A program made the position numbers and the translations under genes. Positions 1-9,723 of a stretch of 64,000 nt of DNA are shown one piece after another. The notes beneath the pieces are model-generated. The model saw only the letters and a list, made by a program, of their open reading frames with translations, had not been told where the DNA came from and did no database searches. The first letter of the stretch is position 1. Each line of letters opens with the position of its first letter. This DNA comes from JAMXLO01 sp963812475 (GTDB taxonomy: Bacteria > Pseudomonadota > Alphaproteobacteria > Acetobacterales > Acetobacteraceae), in assembly GCA_963812475.1 (NCBI GenBank), contig CAWEVI010000042.1, forward strand, positions 62,001-126,000, given 5' to 3'.

Positions 1-1018
1 GTCGTCGTAGGATAAGCACGTCGTGCCGTAACCGGCGCTGCGCTGGTTGATCCGATCAAGTTCTGCACCTTCCTCCGCCAGCTTGCAGGCTACGGTTTCG
101 TTCCGCGCATTATGGCGAACGAACCTGAAGCTGACGCGCTCCAGGGCTCGTGGCGTGCAGGACAGCCGAACCATCATCCCGATCCAGTCGCCATGTGCGC
201 GTCCGCCATGGCCCGTGTGGAACGAAAAACTCCCCAGACCATAAAAGATCGGCTTGCCGCGATACACCTCGACCGGCAGCACGTAGTGCGGGCCGTGCCC
301 GATGACGATATCGGCACCGGCATCGATCGCCGCATGGCCAATCTCGCGCATATACGCGAGCACATCCTTGTGAAGTCCCCAGTGACAGGACGCGACGACG
401 ACATCCACCCTTGATCGCAGATCGGTGATGTCATCGATGAAGGCGCGCAGATAATCCGGGTCCGCCCAGGTGATGATGAGCGGGGGAATTCCGGGGCGGT
501 TGAGCGGCGGTATGTCCGGACGTGTCTTGTGCATCGGCACCTGATAGGCGGTGTGGGCACGGATGACGGCAATGCCGGTGGAATTCGGCCCCGCCTCGTG
601 GTTGGTCGGCCAGTAGACCGAGCTTCGCTGCAGGAAGCCGTAAACGCAGCCCGTGGCGTTCCATGACGATGGGTGCGCGCGCCATTGCAACGTTCATTCC
701 GGCGCCGGTGTGCGCGATGCCGAGCTCGTCCAGGCGGCCGATGGACGCCGTGATGGCCGCGTCGCCATAGTTCACGTTGTTGGCGATGCCGACCGCGGAA
801 ATGCCGGCCTGCCGCAGCGCTTCGCCGCCGGCTTCGGGAGATGCGAAGAAACCTTCGTTCTCCACGGCGTGGCCCGATGGTGAATCGTAGAGACAGCATT
901 CCAGATTGCTGAACACGAGATCGGCTGCCTGGAACTCCTGCCGCATGCGCGAGAACGGCACAGTCGGGTCGTCAACGTTCATCAGGTTGACGTCGCCGGT
1001 CAGGATGATCGTTGCCAT
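1..1018 (-). pseudogene. CapA-type metallophosphatase-like protein, frameshifted and cut by the window edge
   Basis: The N-terminal frame from 1018 reads a CapA (poly-gamma-glutamate synthesis/PGA_cap) start with TGDVNLMN and FSNLECCLYD. It loses homology after VMERHGLR near position 645. The matching continuation, GFLQRSSVYWPTN then VVVASCHWGLHKDV and IVIGHGPHYVLPVEVY, lies in another frame running from about 645 down to base 1 with no stop codon. The HWG and GHGPH motifs belong to the metallophosphatase core of the family. One extra base (or two missing) explains the shift. The 3' end lies beyond the left edge. It is either a pseudogene or a sequencing error. It diverges from the CoA-transferase at 1104. 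Confidence 0.8.
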
Positions 1019-1103
1019 GCCATGACCCTACCCGCGCGGCATGCCATTGCCAATCCGCAGACGTCGGCAGCAACCTTGCGGGCACATGGGCATGGAGGCG
1101 GAG

Positions 1104-2285
1104 ATGCAGGGCGGCCCGCTCGCCGGCATTCGGGTCATCGATCTCACCACGGTTGTGCTTGGGCCGTTCGCCACGCAAATTCTGGGCGACATGGGCGCCG
1201 ATGTGATCAAGGTGGAATCACTGGACGGCGACAACTGCCGTTGGATCGGACCCAGCCGCACCAAGGGGATGGGTTCCTATTTCGCCATGCTCAACCGAAA
1301 CAAGCGAAGCGTCGCGCTGGACCTGAAGCGGCCGGCGGCGAGGGATGCGCTGTTGCGCCTGGTCGATGGCGCGGACGTATTCGTGCACAACATGCGCATC
1401 GGCGCCGCCGAACGGCTTGGTGTCGGTTACGCCAGCCTGTCGGCTCGCAACGGGCGACTGGTTTATGCCTGCGCGTCGGGCTTCCGCAAGGGCAGCCGCA
1501 AGCAGGAGCATCCCGCGTTCGACGATATGATCCAGGCGATGAGCGGACTTGCCGCCTTGAACGCCGGGCCTGACGGCGCGCCGCGCTACGTGCCGAGCGT
1601 CATGGTGGACAAGCTGACGGGACAGACGCTGGCGTCGATGATCGGCATGGCGCTGTTTCATCGCGAACGCACCGGCCAGGGGCAGGAAGTGCATGTGCCG
1701 ATGCTCGAGACGATGTTGTCGTTCCTCCTGGTCGAGCATCTGTGGGGCGCGGTGCTCAATCAACCGGAACTCGGCCTCGGCTATCCGCGCATGATGACGC
1801 CGCATCGCCGGCCATATGCGACGACGGACGGCTACATTGCGGTCATTGCGGTAAGCGATTCGCACTGGGCCCGATTGTTCGAAGCGATGGGCCGGGCGGC
1901 GCTGATCGAGGATCCGCGCTTCGCGACGATTGCGGCAAGGTCGGACAATGTGGATGCGCTGTACGCGGTGCTGGCCGACGGGATGCGCGAACGTCCCACC
2001 GCGGAATGGCTGACGATCCTGGGCGCGCTGGACATCCCCTGCGGGCCGGTCAACTCGCTGGAGGACCTGCTGAAGGACGAGTATCTGCGCGAGACGGGGT
2101 TCTTCCAGCAGATGCAGCATCCGCTCGATGGCGGCGTTACCGTGACGGCGATACCCGCGCGGTTTTCCGCCAGTCCGCCGTCCGTGCGCAGGCTATGGCC
2201 GGCGCTCGGCGAGCATACCCACGAGGTCTTGCGCGAGATCGGTTGCAGCGAGCAGGAAATCCGGACGATCGCCGACACCGGCTGA
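1104..2285 (+). CDS. CaiB/BaiF (family III) CoA-transferase
   Basis: Family III CoA-transferases move CoA between acyl-CoA thioesters and free acids in the cytoplasm. The start of the protein, GPLAGIRVIDLTTVVLGPFA, followed by LGDMGADVIKVE, is the standard N-terminus. KRSVALDLKRPAAR and the aspartate-containing middle region follow, and the C-terminal part has PCGPVNSLEDLL. The reading frame opens further upstream, but the ATG at 1104 has a ggagg five bases in front of it (1094-1098) and starts just before the conserved segment, giving 393 residues of normal length. Substrate is not predictable. A second, more distant member sits at 42632. Confidence 0.88.
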   Translation: MQGGPLAGIRVIDLTTVVLGPFATQILGDMGADVIKVESLDGDNCRWIGPSRTKGMGSYFAMLNRNKRSVALDLKRPAARDALLRLVDGADVFVHNMRIGAAERLGVGYASLSARNGRLVYACASGFRKGSRKQEHPAFDDMIQAMSGLAALNAGPDGAPRYVPSVMVDKLTGQTLASMIGMALFHRERTGQGQEVHVPMLETMLSFLLVEHLWGAVLNQPELGLGYPRMMTPHRRPYATTDGYIAVIAVSDSHWARLFEAMGRAALIEDPRFATIAARSDNVDALYAVLADGMRERPTAEWLTILGALDIPCGPVNSLEDLLKDEYLRETGFFQQMQHPLDGGVTVTAIPARFSASPPSVRRLWPALGEHTHEVLREIGCSEQEIRTIADTG

Positions 2286-2382
2286 TGACAACGGCATGAC
2301 ATGCTGCCCCGAACACCGGAGCGGCTTGCCGGCCGACGCACAGAGGGCTAACCCGTCAACCAGCCCTACGGAGATCCCCCAG

Positions 2383-3375
2383 ATGCTGCTGGCCGGCGAT
2401 ATCGGCGGGACGAAGACCTTGCTGGCGCTGTACGCGCCCGCCGCCGGTGCCCGTCAGCCGGTCGCGGAGGCCGAGTTCCACAGCGCCGACTACCCCGGCC
2501 TTGATGTCATGGCGCGCGAGTTTCTGGCGCGCGAGAAGGTAACGGCGGACCACGCCTGCTTCGATGTCGCCGGACCGGTCATCGCCGGGCGCGCGCATCT
2601 GACCAACCTGCCCTGGAACGTCGAGGAAGCGGCCCTGTGCCAGGCCCTCGGCCTGCGTCGCGTCATGCTGCTGAACGACCTGAAGGCCATCGCCTATGCC
2701 GTGCCGCATCTCCAGACCGAGGATCTGCACAGCATCAACGCCGGCCAGCCGGAACAGAATGGACCGATTGCCGTGGTCGCGCCGGGGACCGGTCTGGGTG
2801 AGGCGTTTCTCGTCTGGGGCGGCAGTTCCTACATCGCCTGTTCGTCCGAAGGCGGCCACGCGAGCTTTCCGCCCACCGACGAACGGCAGGCCGGCCTGCG
2901 GGACTACCTGGCGCAACGCTTCGGACATGTCTCCTGCGAGCGCGTCTGTTCCGGCCTGGGCATTGCCAACATCTATGACTACCTGCGCGACAGCGATCCC
3001 GCGTCGGAGCCGGCGGCCTTTGCCGCCGCATTGGCGCGCGCGCCCGACAGGACGCCGCTGATCGCGCAAGCCGGCTTGGAAGACCCGTCCGGCAATCCGC
3101 TGGCTGCGGCGACCTTGCAGATCTTCGTGTCGATCCTGGGCGATGAGGCCAGTAATCTGGCGCTCAAGGTGCTGGCGACGGGCGGCGTGTATCTGGCGGG
3201 CGGGATCCCGATACATGTCCTGCCGAAGCTGACGGATGGGCGGTTCATGCAGGCATTCGTCACCAAGGGCCGGCTGTCGGACCTGCTGGTCAACATGCCG
3301 GTCCATGTCGTGATGACGCGCGCGGCGCTGCTCGGGGCGGCGCAATATGGCTTGGATCAGATGCGAACAGTCTGA
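2383..3375 (+). CDS. glk: Glucokinase
   Basis: This enzyme phosphorylates glucose with ATP to glucose 6-phosphate, feeding the pentose phosphate genes that follow. The N-terminal phosphate loop is AGDIGGTKT. VAPGTGLGEAF is the second phosphate-binding segment, and SEGGHASFPP carries the sugar-binding His/Glu region of the Glk (not ROK) family. LATGGVYLAGGI is near the C-terminus. The frame is open from 2296, but homology starts at the ATG at 2383, giving 330 residues, the normal length. A ggag lies at 2370-2373. It precedes transketolase in the same direction by 54 bases. Confidence 0.9.
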   Translation: MLLAGDIGGTKTLLALYAPAAGARQPVAEAEFHSADYPGLDVMAREFLAREKVTADHACFDVAGPVIAGRAHLTNLPWNVEEAALCQALGLRRVMLLNDLKAIAYAVPHLQTEDLHSINAGQPEQNGPIAVVAPGTGLGEAFLVWGGSSYIACSSEGGHASFPPTDERQAGLRDYLAQRFGHVSCERVCSGLGIANIYDYLRDSDPASEPAAFAAALARAPDRTPLIAQAGLEDPSGNPLAAATLQIFVSILGDEASNLALKVLATGGVYLAGGIPIHVLPKLTDGRFMQAFVTKGRLSDLLVNMPVHVVMTRAALLGAAQYGLDQMRTV

Positions 3376-3429
3376 ACGGCGGTCCAGGGTCTGCGATGGT
3401 GCGGCCCATGCGGAAAGCGAGGTTTAGAA

Positions 3430-5511
3430 ATGCCCCCTCAGTCGGACATGGATCAGCTTGCTATCAACACCATCCGGATGTTGGCGGTGGACGCAATACA
3501 GAAGGCGAAGTCCGGCCATCCCGGCACGCCGATGGATGCAGCGCCGACTGCCTACACATTGTGGCAACGGATGCTTCGCTACGATCCCGCTCATCCAGGC
3601 TGGCTCAATCGCGATCGATTCGTGCTGTCCGCGGGCCATGCGTCCATGCTGCTGTACAGCCTGATCTATCTGGCCGGCATCAAGGCGGCGAACCCGACCT
3701 ACGAGGAAGTCGGTCGCGATGCCGTGACATTGGACGACATCAAGACGTTCCGTCAGGGCGGCACTACTCGTTGTCCGGGACATCCGGAATACGGCTGGAC
3801 CTCGGGCGTGGAGGCCACTACCGGGCCACTCGGCCAAGGTGCGGCCACCAGCGTCGGCATGGCCATTGCCCGGCAATGGCTGGGTGCCACCTATAATCGG
3901 CCGGGTTTCGAATTGTTCGACTTCAATGTCTACGCGCTGTGCGGCGATGGCGACATGATGGAAGGTATCACGAGTGAAGCCGCCTCGCTGGCCGGACATC
4001 TGCGGCTGTCCAACCTTTGCTGGATCTACGACAGCAATCGCGTGAGCCTCGAAGGCCCCACGAATCTCGCTTTCACCGAGGATGTCGCCTCCCGTTTCCT
4101 GGCCTATCGCTGGAACATCCTGCGTGTGAGCGATGCCAACGACATGCAGTTGCTCGAGCAAGCCTATCGGGGTTTCCAACAGACCGGGGATCGGCCCACG
4201 CTGATCGTGGTGCATAGCCATATCGGCTACGGTTCGCCGCACAAGCATGACTCGTTCGAGGCGCATGGCGAGCCGCTTGGCGACGACGAAGTGCGGCTGA
4301 CCAAGCAGTTCTTCGGCTTCGATCCAGACCAGCAGTTCGTGATTCCCGCCGGCGTGCGCGAGCATTTCGCCGCGCAGCTTGGCGCGCGCGGCGCGGGACT
4401 GCGCACTGCATGGGAGGAGATGTTCAAACGATATCGCGCCGAGTATCCGGACCTTGCCGAGCAGATCGAATGCCTGAGCGAACGCCGGCTGCCGACGGGA
4501 TGGGAAGCGGCACTTCCGGTGTTTCCGCCCAGCACCTCGGGTCTTTCGACGCGCGATGCATCCGGCCGGGTGCTGAACGCCATGGCGGAGCAAATCCCCT
4601 GGATCGTGGGCGGCGCGGCTGATCTGACGCCCAGCACCAGGACCCGGCTCACCTTCGCCTCGGCTGGCGACTTCCAGTCCGGCGAGTCCCCCGGTGATCA
4701 CCATGGCCGCAATATGCATTACGGCGTGCGCGAGCACGCGATGTGCGCCGCGGTCAGCGGCATGACGCTGACCGGGTTGCGGGCATTCGGCTCCGGTTTC
4801 CTGATCTTCACCGACTACGCGCGCGGCTCTATCCGGCTGTCCTCGCTGATGGAGTTGCCGGTACTGCACATCTGGACGCATGACTCGATCAGTCTCGGCG
4901 AGGACGGCCCGACGCATCAACCGATCGAGCAGATGGTTTCCTTGCGGGCGATCCCGGGCATGGTCGTGATCCGGCCGGCGGATGCCAACGAAATGTCTGA
5001 GGCGTATCGCTACATCTTGCAGCAGCGGCATCGGCCGACCGCGTTGATCTGCTCGCGCCAGGCGCTGCCAATTGTCGATCGGTCGCAGTTCGCACCGGCT
5101 GGCGGTCTCGCGAGGGGCGCCTATGTGTTGGTCGATCCGCCGGGTGGCAAGCCGGACGTGATCATGATCGCCAGCGGCAGTGAGGTTTCGCTTTGCCTGG
5201 GCGCGCGTGATCGACTTACCGCCGATGGGATTGCGGTGCGTGTCGTCAGCATGCCGTCCTGGGAGCTGTTCGAGGAGCAGGATGAAGGGTATCGCGACAG
5301 CGTCCTGCCACCGGCTGTGACGGCGCGCGTGACCGTGGAGGAAGGCTCGACGCTCGGTTGGCAGCGCTATGCCGGAGCCACGGGCGTCGTGCTGGGCATG
5401 CACACGTTTGGCATGTCCGCGCCGATCAAGGTTGTGACCGAGCATTTTGGCTTTACTGTAGACCGCGTTGTCGCTGCTGCCAGGCACGCCATCGCGGCAA
5501 AGCCGACATAG
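3430..5511 (+). CDS. tkt: Transketolase
   Basis: A thiamine-diphosphate enzyme that moves two-carbon units between sugar phosphates in the non-oxidative pentose phosphate pathway. It opens with AINTIRMLAVDAIQKAKSGH, where the histidine is in the active site. The ThDP/Mg-binding motif is GDGDMMEGITSEAASLAG, the catalytic glutamate lies in NMHYGVREHAM, and HDSISLGEDGPTHQPIEQ forms part of the substrate site. The 693 residues cover the full three-domain enzyme. A gagg sits seven bases before the ATG. It is followed by gnd after only 12 bases, so the two are probably co-transcribed. Confidence 0.95.
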   Translation: MPPQSDMDQLAINTIRMLAVDAIQKAKSGHPGTPMDAAPTAYTLWQRMLRYDPAHPGWLNRDRFVLSAGHASMLLYSLIYLAGIKAANPTYEEVGRDAVTLDDIKTFRQGGTTRCPGHPEYGWTSGVEATTGPLGQGAATSVGMAIARQWLGATYNRPGFELFDFNVYALCGDGDMMEGITSEAASLAGHLRLSNLCWIYDSNRVSLEGPTNLAFTEDVASRFLAYRWNILRVSDANDMQLLEQAYRGFQQTGDRPTLIVVHSHIGYGSPHKHDSFEAHGEPLGDDEVRLTKQFFGFDPDQQFVIPAGVREHFAAQLGARGAGLRTAWEEMFKRYRAEYPDLAEQIECLSERRLPTGWEAALPVFPPSTSGLSTRDASGRVLNAMAEQIPWIVGGAADLTPSTRTRLTFASAGDFQSGESPGDHHGRNMHYGVREHAMCAAVSGMTLTGLRAFGSGFLIFTDYARGSIRLSSLMELPVLHIWTHDSISLGEDGPTHQPIEQMVSLRAIPGMVVIRPADANEMSEAYRYILQQRHRPTALICSRQALPIVDRSQFAPAGGLARGAYVLVDPPGGKPDVIMIASGSEVSLCLGARDRLTADGIAVRVVSMPSWELFEEQDEGYRDSVLPPAVTARVTVEEGSTLGWQRYAGATGVVLGMHTFGMSAPIKVVTEHFGFTVDRVVAAARHAIAAKPT

Positions 5512-5523
5512 AGGAGGGTGACG

Positions 5524-6552
5524 ATGGAACTCGGCATGATCGGCCTGGGCCGCATGGGCGCAAACATGGTCGAACGCCTGATGAAGGCCGGCCACAAGTG
5601 CGTGGTGTTCGACAGCCACGCCGACACGGTGCAGCAATCAGTGGCAAAAGGCGCAAAGGGCACCACCAGCCTGCCGGATTTCGTCAAAGCTTTGTCAAAG
5701 CCGCGCGCCGTCTGGCTGATGCTGCCCGCAGCGGCAGTGGATTCGGTGCTGCATTCGCTGGTGCCACTGTTGGAGCGCGATGACATCGTCATCGAGGGTG
5801 GCAATTCTTATTACCATGACGACATCCGTCGCGCCAAGGAACTGAAGCCCAAGGGACTACACTACGTCGATGTCGGCGTCAGCGGCGGCGTCTGGGGCCT
5901 CGAGCGCGGCTACTGTCACATGATCGGCGGCGAAGATGCGGTCGTGAAGCATCTCGATCCGATCTTCCGGTCGCTGGCGCCGGGCGTGGCGACGGCACCG
6001 CGTACTCCGGGCGCCACCGGCGAGCCGACACAGGCGGAGTACGGCTATCTGCATTGCGGCCCCAACGGTGCGGGCCATTTCGTGAAGATGGTACACAACG
6101 GCATCGAATACGGCATGATGCAAGCCTTCGCCGAGGGCTTCAACATCATCAAGAATGCCAATGTCGGCCTGAAGAAAGGCGAGGTGGATGCGGAGACCAC
6201 GCCGCTGCGCGAACCCGATCACTTCAAGTACAATATCGATGTGGCGCAGGTTGCGGAGATGTGGCGGCGTGGCAGCGTGGTCGGGTCTTGGCTGCTCGAC
6301 CTAACCGCGGGGGCGTTGCGACAGGACCCGGGGCTGGCGCATTTCCAGGGTCGCGTCTCGGATTCCGGCGAAGGCCGCTGGACGCTGCTCGCCGCGATCG
6401 AGGAAGGCGTGCCGGCGCCGGTGATCAGCGCGGCGCTCTATTCCCGATTTGAATCGCGCGGCAATGCGGAATTCGCCAACCGCATGCTGTCGGCGATGCG
6501 CTTCGCGTTCGGCGGCCATGTCGAAAAGCCGGCCGAGAAGGAGGGATCGTAG
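5524..6552 (+). CDS. gnd: 6-phosphogluconate dehydrogenase, decarboxylating (short form)
   Basis: Oxidises 6-phosphogluconate to ribulose 5-phosphate and CO2. The nucleotide-binding motif is GLGRMGANM. VDVGVSGGVWGLERGY is the substrate-binding segment, and HCGPNGAGHFVKMVHNGIEY contains the catalytic Lys and the HNGIEY signature. At 342 residues it is the short bacterial type, which lacks the long C-terminal tail of the E. coli enzyme and is often NAD-preferring; the preference here is not shown by the sequence. I chose the ATG at 5524 over the in-frame GTG at 5518 because the gaggaggg at 5511-5518 is correctly spaced for it. It abuts zwf with no gap. Confidence 0.93.
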   Translation: MELGMIGLGRMGANMVERLMKAGHKCVVFDSHADTVQQSVAKGAKGTTSLPDFVKALSKPRAVWLMLPAAAVDSVLHSLVPLLERDDIVIEGGNSYYHDDIRRAKELKPKGLHYVDVGVSGGVWGLERGYCHMIGGEDAVVKHLDPIFRSLAPGVATAPRTPGATGEPTQAEYGYLHCGPNGAGHFVKMVHNGIEYGMMQAFAEGFNIIKNANVGLKKGEVDAETTPLREPDHFKYNIDVAQVAEMWRRGSVVGSWLLDLTAGALRQDPGLAHFQGRVSDSGEGRWTLLAAIEEGVPAPVISAALYSRFESRGNAEFANRMLSAMRFAFGGHVEKPAEKEGS

Positions 6553-7944
6553 ATGGCCGTTCAACCGTCGGATGCGATCGTGTTTTTCGGCGCGACCGGC
6601 GATCTTGCCTACAAACAGATCTTTCCGTCGTTGCTTGGCCTGGTGCGCGACGAGGGGTTGAACGTCCCGATCATCGGCGTCGCCAAGGCGGGTTGGACTC
6701 TGGATCAGTTGAAGGCGCGTGCGGCAGATAGCCTGCAGCACCACGGCGGGGCGGACGCGAAGGCGCAGCAACGGCTGATGCAGCTGCTGCGTTACGTCGA
6801 TGGCGACTACAATGACGCCGCCACCTTCACCGAACTGCGCAAACAGCTCGGTGAGGCAAAGCGGCCACTGCATTACCTCGCGGTGCCGCCGAGCCTGTTC
6901 GCGACCGTGGCGGAAGCGCTGGCGCAGTCCGGGTGCGCCGACAACGCGCGCCTGGTGATCGAGAAGCCGTTCGGCCACAATCGCGAGACGGCACTTGCAC
7001 TGAGCCGACTGCTGGCAAAATTCTTCCCGGAAGAAAACATCTTTCGGATCGACCACTATCTGGGCAAGGAGCCAGTACAGAACATCGTCTACACGCGCTT
7101 CGCCAACTCGATGTTCGAGCCGATCTGGAACCGCGACCACGTCAGCAGCATCCAGATCACCATGGCGGAGAATTTCGGCGTGCAGGATCGCGGCCGCTTT
7201 TACGACGAGACCGGTGCGATCCGCGACGTGGTGCAGAACCACATGCTTCAGGTGCTCGCCCAACTGACGATGGACCCCCCGACGGGCGAAGAGCACGAGG
7301 CGATGCGCGACCAGAAGGCTGCACTGCTGAAGGCAGTGGCCCCGCTCGACCCGGCGCACGTGGTTCGCGGGCAGTATGCCGGCTATCAGACGGTGCCGGG
7401 CGTACGCGCGGGTTCCACGGTCGAGACGTTTGTCGCGGTGAAGCTGTTCATCGAGACCTGGCGTTGGGCCGGCGTGCCGATCTACATCCGCGCCGGCAAG
7501 GAGCTTCCGGTCACGGCGACCGAGGTGGTGGTGCATTTCAAACGACCCCCTCGGGAAACCTTCGAAGAACTGGTGCCGCTGAGTTCCGGCCACGTGCGGA
7601 TGCGGATCGGTCCGGATGTCAGCATCGCCATGGGAGTACGGGTGAAGCTGCCAGGCGAACGCATGGTGGGTGAGGATGTCGAGATGATCCTGACCGAGCA
7701 GGCGCCGAGCATGCTGCCACCATATCAGCGCCTGCTTGGTGACGCGGTGCACGGGCTGGGTGAGTTGTTTGGACGCGACGATATCGTCGATGCGCAATGG
7801 CGTATCGTCGAGCCGATCCTGGACAACGTGACGCCGATCTATCCGTATGAATCGGGGACGTGGGGTCCCGGCGAAGCCGAGGCGCTGATCGGCGCGGACG
7901 GACCGTGGCGCGATCCGCAAGCGGCGTTGGAGATGTCAAAATGA
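6553..7944 (+). CDS. zwf: Glucose-6-phosphate 1-dehydrogenase
   Basis: First oxidative step of the pentose phosphate and Entner-Doudoroff routes: glucose 6-phosphate to 6-phosphogluconolactone. The N-terminal FFGATGDLAYKQIFPSL binds the nucleotide, and EKPFGHN is a conserved substrate-side loop. RIDHYLGKEPVQN is the family signature with the catalytic histidine region. ATG follows the gnd stop codon directly, implying translational coupling. At 463 residues it is slightly shorter than typical (about 490). No 6-phosphogluconolactonase gene is seen beside it. Confidence 0.94.
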   Translation: MAVQPSDAIVFFGATGDLAYKQIFPSLLGLVRDEGLNVPIIGVAKAGWTLDQLKARAADSLQHHGGADAKAQQRLMQLLRYVDGDYNDAATFTELRKQLGEAKRPLHYLAVPPSLFATVAEALAQSGCADNARLVIEKPFGHNRETALALSRLLAKFFPEENIFRIDHYLGKEPVQNIVYTRFANSMFEPIWNRDHVSSIQITMAENFGVQDRGRFYDETGAIRDVVQNHMLQVLAQLTMDPPTGEEHEAMRDQKAALLKAVAPLDPAHVVRGQYAGYQTVPGVRAGSTVETFVAVKLFIETWRWAGVPIYIRAGKELPVTATEVVVHFKRPPRETFEELVPLSSGHVRMRIGPDVSIAMGVRVKLPGERMVGEDVEMILTEQAPSMLPPYQRLLGDAVHGLGELFGRDDIVDAQWRIVEPILDNVTPIYPYESGTWGPGEAEALIGADGPWRDPQAALEMSK

Positions 7945-8609
7945 TGCACGACCTCGTCATACTGTTCGACGTCGACAACACGCTGCTCAACAATGACCGC
8001 GTGCAGGCTGATCTCGACGTGCACATGAGCATCGAACACGGGACAGCCGCGCGCAATCGATACTGGGAAATCTTCGAAGAATTGCGCAGCGAACTTGGCT
8101 ACGCCGATTATCTTGGAGCACTCGAACGTTATCGAATGGAAGAGATGCACGACCCCAGATTGCTGCGGATCTCGAACTGGCTGGTGGACTACCCGTTCGC
8201 CGACCGGCTGTATCCCGGGGCGCTCGACGCGGTGAAGCATGCGCAGCAATTCGCGCCGGTGGTCATCCTGTCGGACGGCGACGCGGTGTTCCAGCCGCGC
8301 AAGGTCGAGCGCTCCGGGCTGGCGCAGGCATTCGACGGCAACGTGCTGATCTACATCCATAAGGAAGAAGAACTTGACGACGTCGAGCGGCTGTATCCTG
8401 CCAAGCATTACGTGATGATCGACGACAAGCTGCGCATCCTCGATGCGATGAAGAAGATCTGGGGCGAGCGTGTGACCACCGTGTTCCCGCAGCAGGGCCA
8501 CTATGCCACGGACCCCGAAATACTTGCGCAATATCCACACGGGGACATTCAGTTGAAACGGATCGCTGATCTGGTCCATCACGACCTGGCCGACGTCCGC
8601 AAACGCTGA
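7941..8609 (+). CDS. HAD-superfamily phosphatase
   Basis: A haloacid dehalogenase-type hydrolase. Motif I is LFDVDNTLLNND with the nucleophile and acid/base aspartates; motif II is VVILSDGD; the lysine of motif III and acidic motif IV are probably in HYVMIDDKLRIL. The start overlaps the zwf stop as ATGA. A second ATG at 7944 is also possible. The protein has 222 residues and no export signal. Its place between zwf and tal suggests action on a sugar phosphate, but the substrate cannot be read from the sequence. Confidence 0.85.
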   Translation: MMHDLVILFDVDNTLLNNDRVQADLDVHMSIEHGTAARNRYWEIFEELRSELGYADYLGALERYRMEEMHDPRLLRISNWLVDYPFADRLYPGALDAVKHAQQFAPVVILSDGDAVFQPRKVERSGLAQAFDGNVLIYIHKEEELDDVERLYPAKHYVMIDDKLRILDAMKKIWGERVTTVFPQQGHYATDPEILAQYPHGDIQLKRIADLVHHDLADVRKR

Positions 8610-8626
8610 CATGGGGAGATGAGACA

Positions 8627-9703
8627 GTGAAGGCAACAGAACGGCTTCACGAGCTGGGCCAAAGCCTGTGGCTCGACAACATCACCCGCGACCTGCTGAC
8701 CAGCGGCACGCTGCGGCGGTATATCGACGAACTGTCGGTAACCGGGCTCACGTCGAATCCATCTATCTTCGACCATGCCGTTACTCACAGCGCTTCATAC
8801 GATGCCGAGATCAAACGATTGGTGGGTGCCGGAAAGGCGGGTGAGGCGCTGTTTTTCGAGCTGGCGATCCAGGACCTCAGCAAGGCCGCCGACATGTTCG
8901 CGCCGATCCACCAGCGAACCGCCGGGGTGGACGGCTGGGTGTCGCTCGAGGTTTCGCCGCTGCTCGCACATGACACGGCGCGGACCATCGCTGAAGCCAA
9001 GGCGCTGCATGCGAAGGCCGACCGTCCGAACCTGTTCATCAAGATCCCTGGCACACTCGAAGGTCTTCCCGCCATCGAGGAGGCGATCTTTGCCGGCGTA
9101 CCGATCAACGTGACGCTGCTGTTCTCGCGCGACGATTATGTTCGCGCTGCGGACGCCTATATGCGCGGGCTGGAGCGCCGGGTCGCGGCAGGTTTGAGTC
9201 CCGATGTGCGTTCGGTCGCATCGGTGTTCGTCAGCCGCTGGGACAAGGCGACCTTGGACAAGGTTCCGCAGGATCTCAGGGACCGGCTTGGCATCGCGGT
9301 CTCGCAGCAGAGTTACAAGGCGTATCGCGACCTATTGGATTCCGAACGTTGGCAACGGCTGGAAGGCTGGGGAGCGCGGCCGCAACGACTGCTGTTCGCC
9401 AGTACCAGCACCAAGGATCCGCAGGCATCGGACGTGCTCTATGTCGGCGCGCTGGCGGCTCCCAATACTGTGAACACCATTCCGGAAGAAACGCTGCTGG
9501 CGTTCGGCAACCATGGCCAGGTCGATCGCGCGATGCCGCGGGACGGCGGCGATGCGGAGCAGGTGCTGGTCGCCATCACCCGGGCCGGCGTCGATGTCGG
9601 CGCGCTCGCAAGAGAGCTTCAGGACGAGGGCGCGAAGGGGTTCGTCGATTCCTGGAAGGATCTGCTCGGCGCAATCGAAACGAAAAGCAAGGCGCTCGCC
9701 TAG
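8627..9703 (+). CDS. tal: Transaldolase
   Basis: Transfers a dihydroxyacetone unit between sugar phosphates in the non-oxidative pentose phosphate pathway. TGLTSNPSIFDHAV is the conserved N-terminal signature. NLFIKIPGT holds the Schiff-base lysine, followed by INVTLLFSRDDY. Near the C-terminus TSTKDPQASDVLYV and NTIPEETLLAF match the long TalB-like/plant-type form. Start is GTG, eight bases after ggggag. Only 20 bases separate it from pgi. In some acetic acid bacteria transaldolase and isomerase are one fused protein; here they are two reading frames. Confidence 0.93.
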   Translation: MKATERLHELGQSLWLDNITRDLLTSGTLRRYIDELSVTGLTSNPSIFDHAVTHSASYDAEIKRLVGAGKAGEALFFELAIQDLSKAADMFAPIHQRTAGVDGWVSLEVSPLLAHDTARTIAEAKALHAKADRPNLFIKIPGTLEGLPAIEEAIFAGVPINVTLLFSRDDYVRAADAYMRGLERRVAAGLSPDVRSVASVFVSRWDKATLDKVPQDLRDRLGIAVSQQSYKAYRDLLDSERWQRLEGWGARPQRLLFASTSTKDPQASDVLYVGALAAPNTVNTIPEETLLAFGNHGQVDRAMPRDGGDAEQVLVAITRAGVDVGALARELQDEGAKGFVDSWKDLLGAIETKSKALA

Positions 9704-9723
9704 CCGTCAGGGAGGACGCGATC

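Noticed and set aside
3424..5637. A 737-codon open frame antisense to transketolase
   Set aside because: It mirrors the tkt gene, has low-complexity His/Arg-rich translation and no family motifs; long antisense frames are common in GC-rich DNA.
6301..7920. A 539-codon open frame antisense to zwf
   Set aside because: No recognisable domain; the sense gene is certain.
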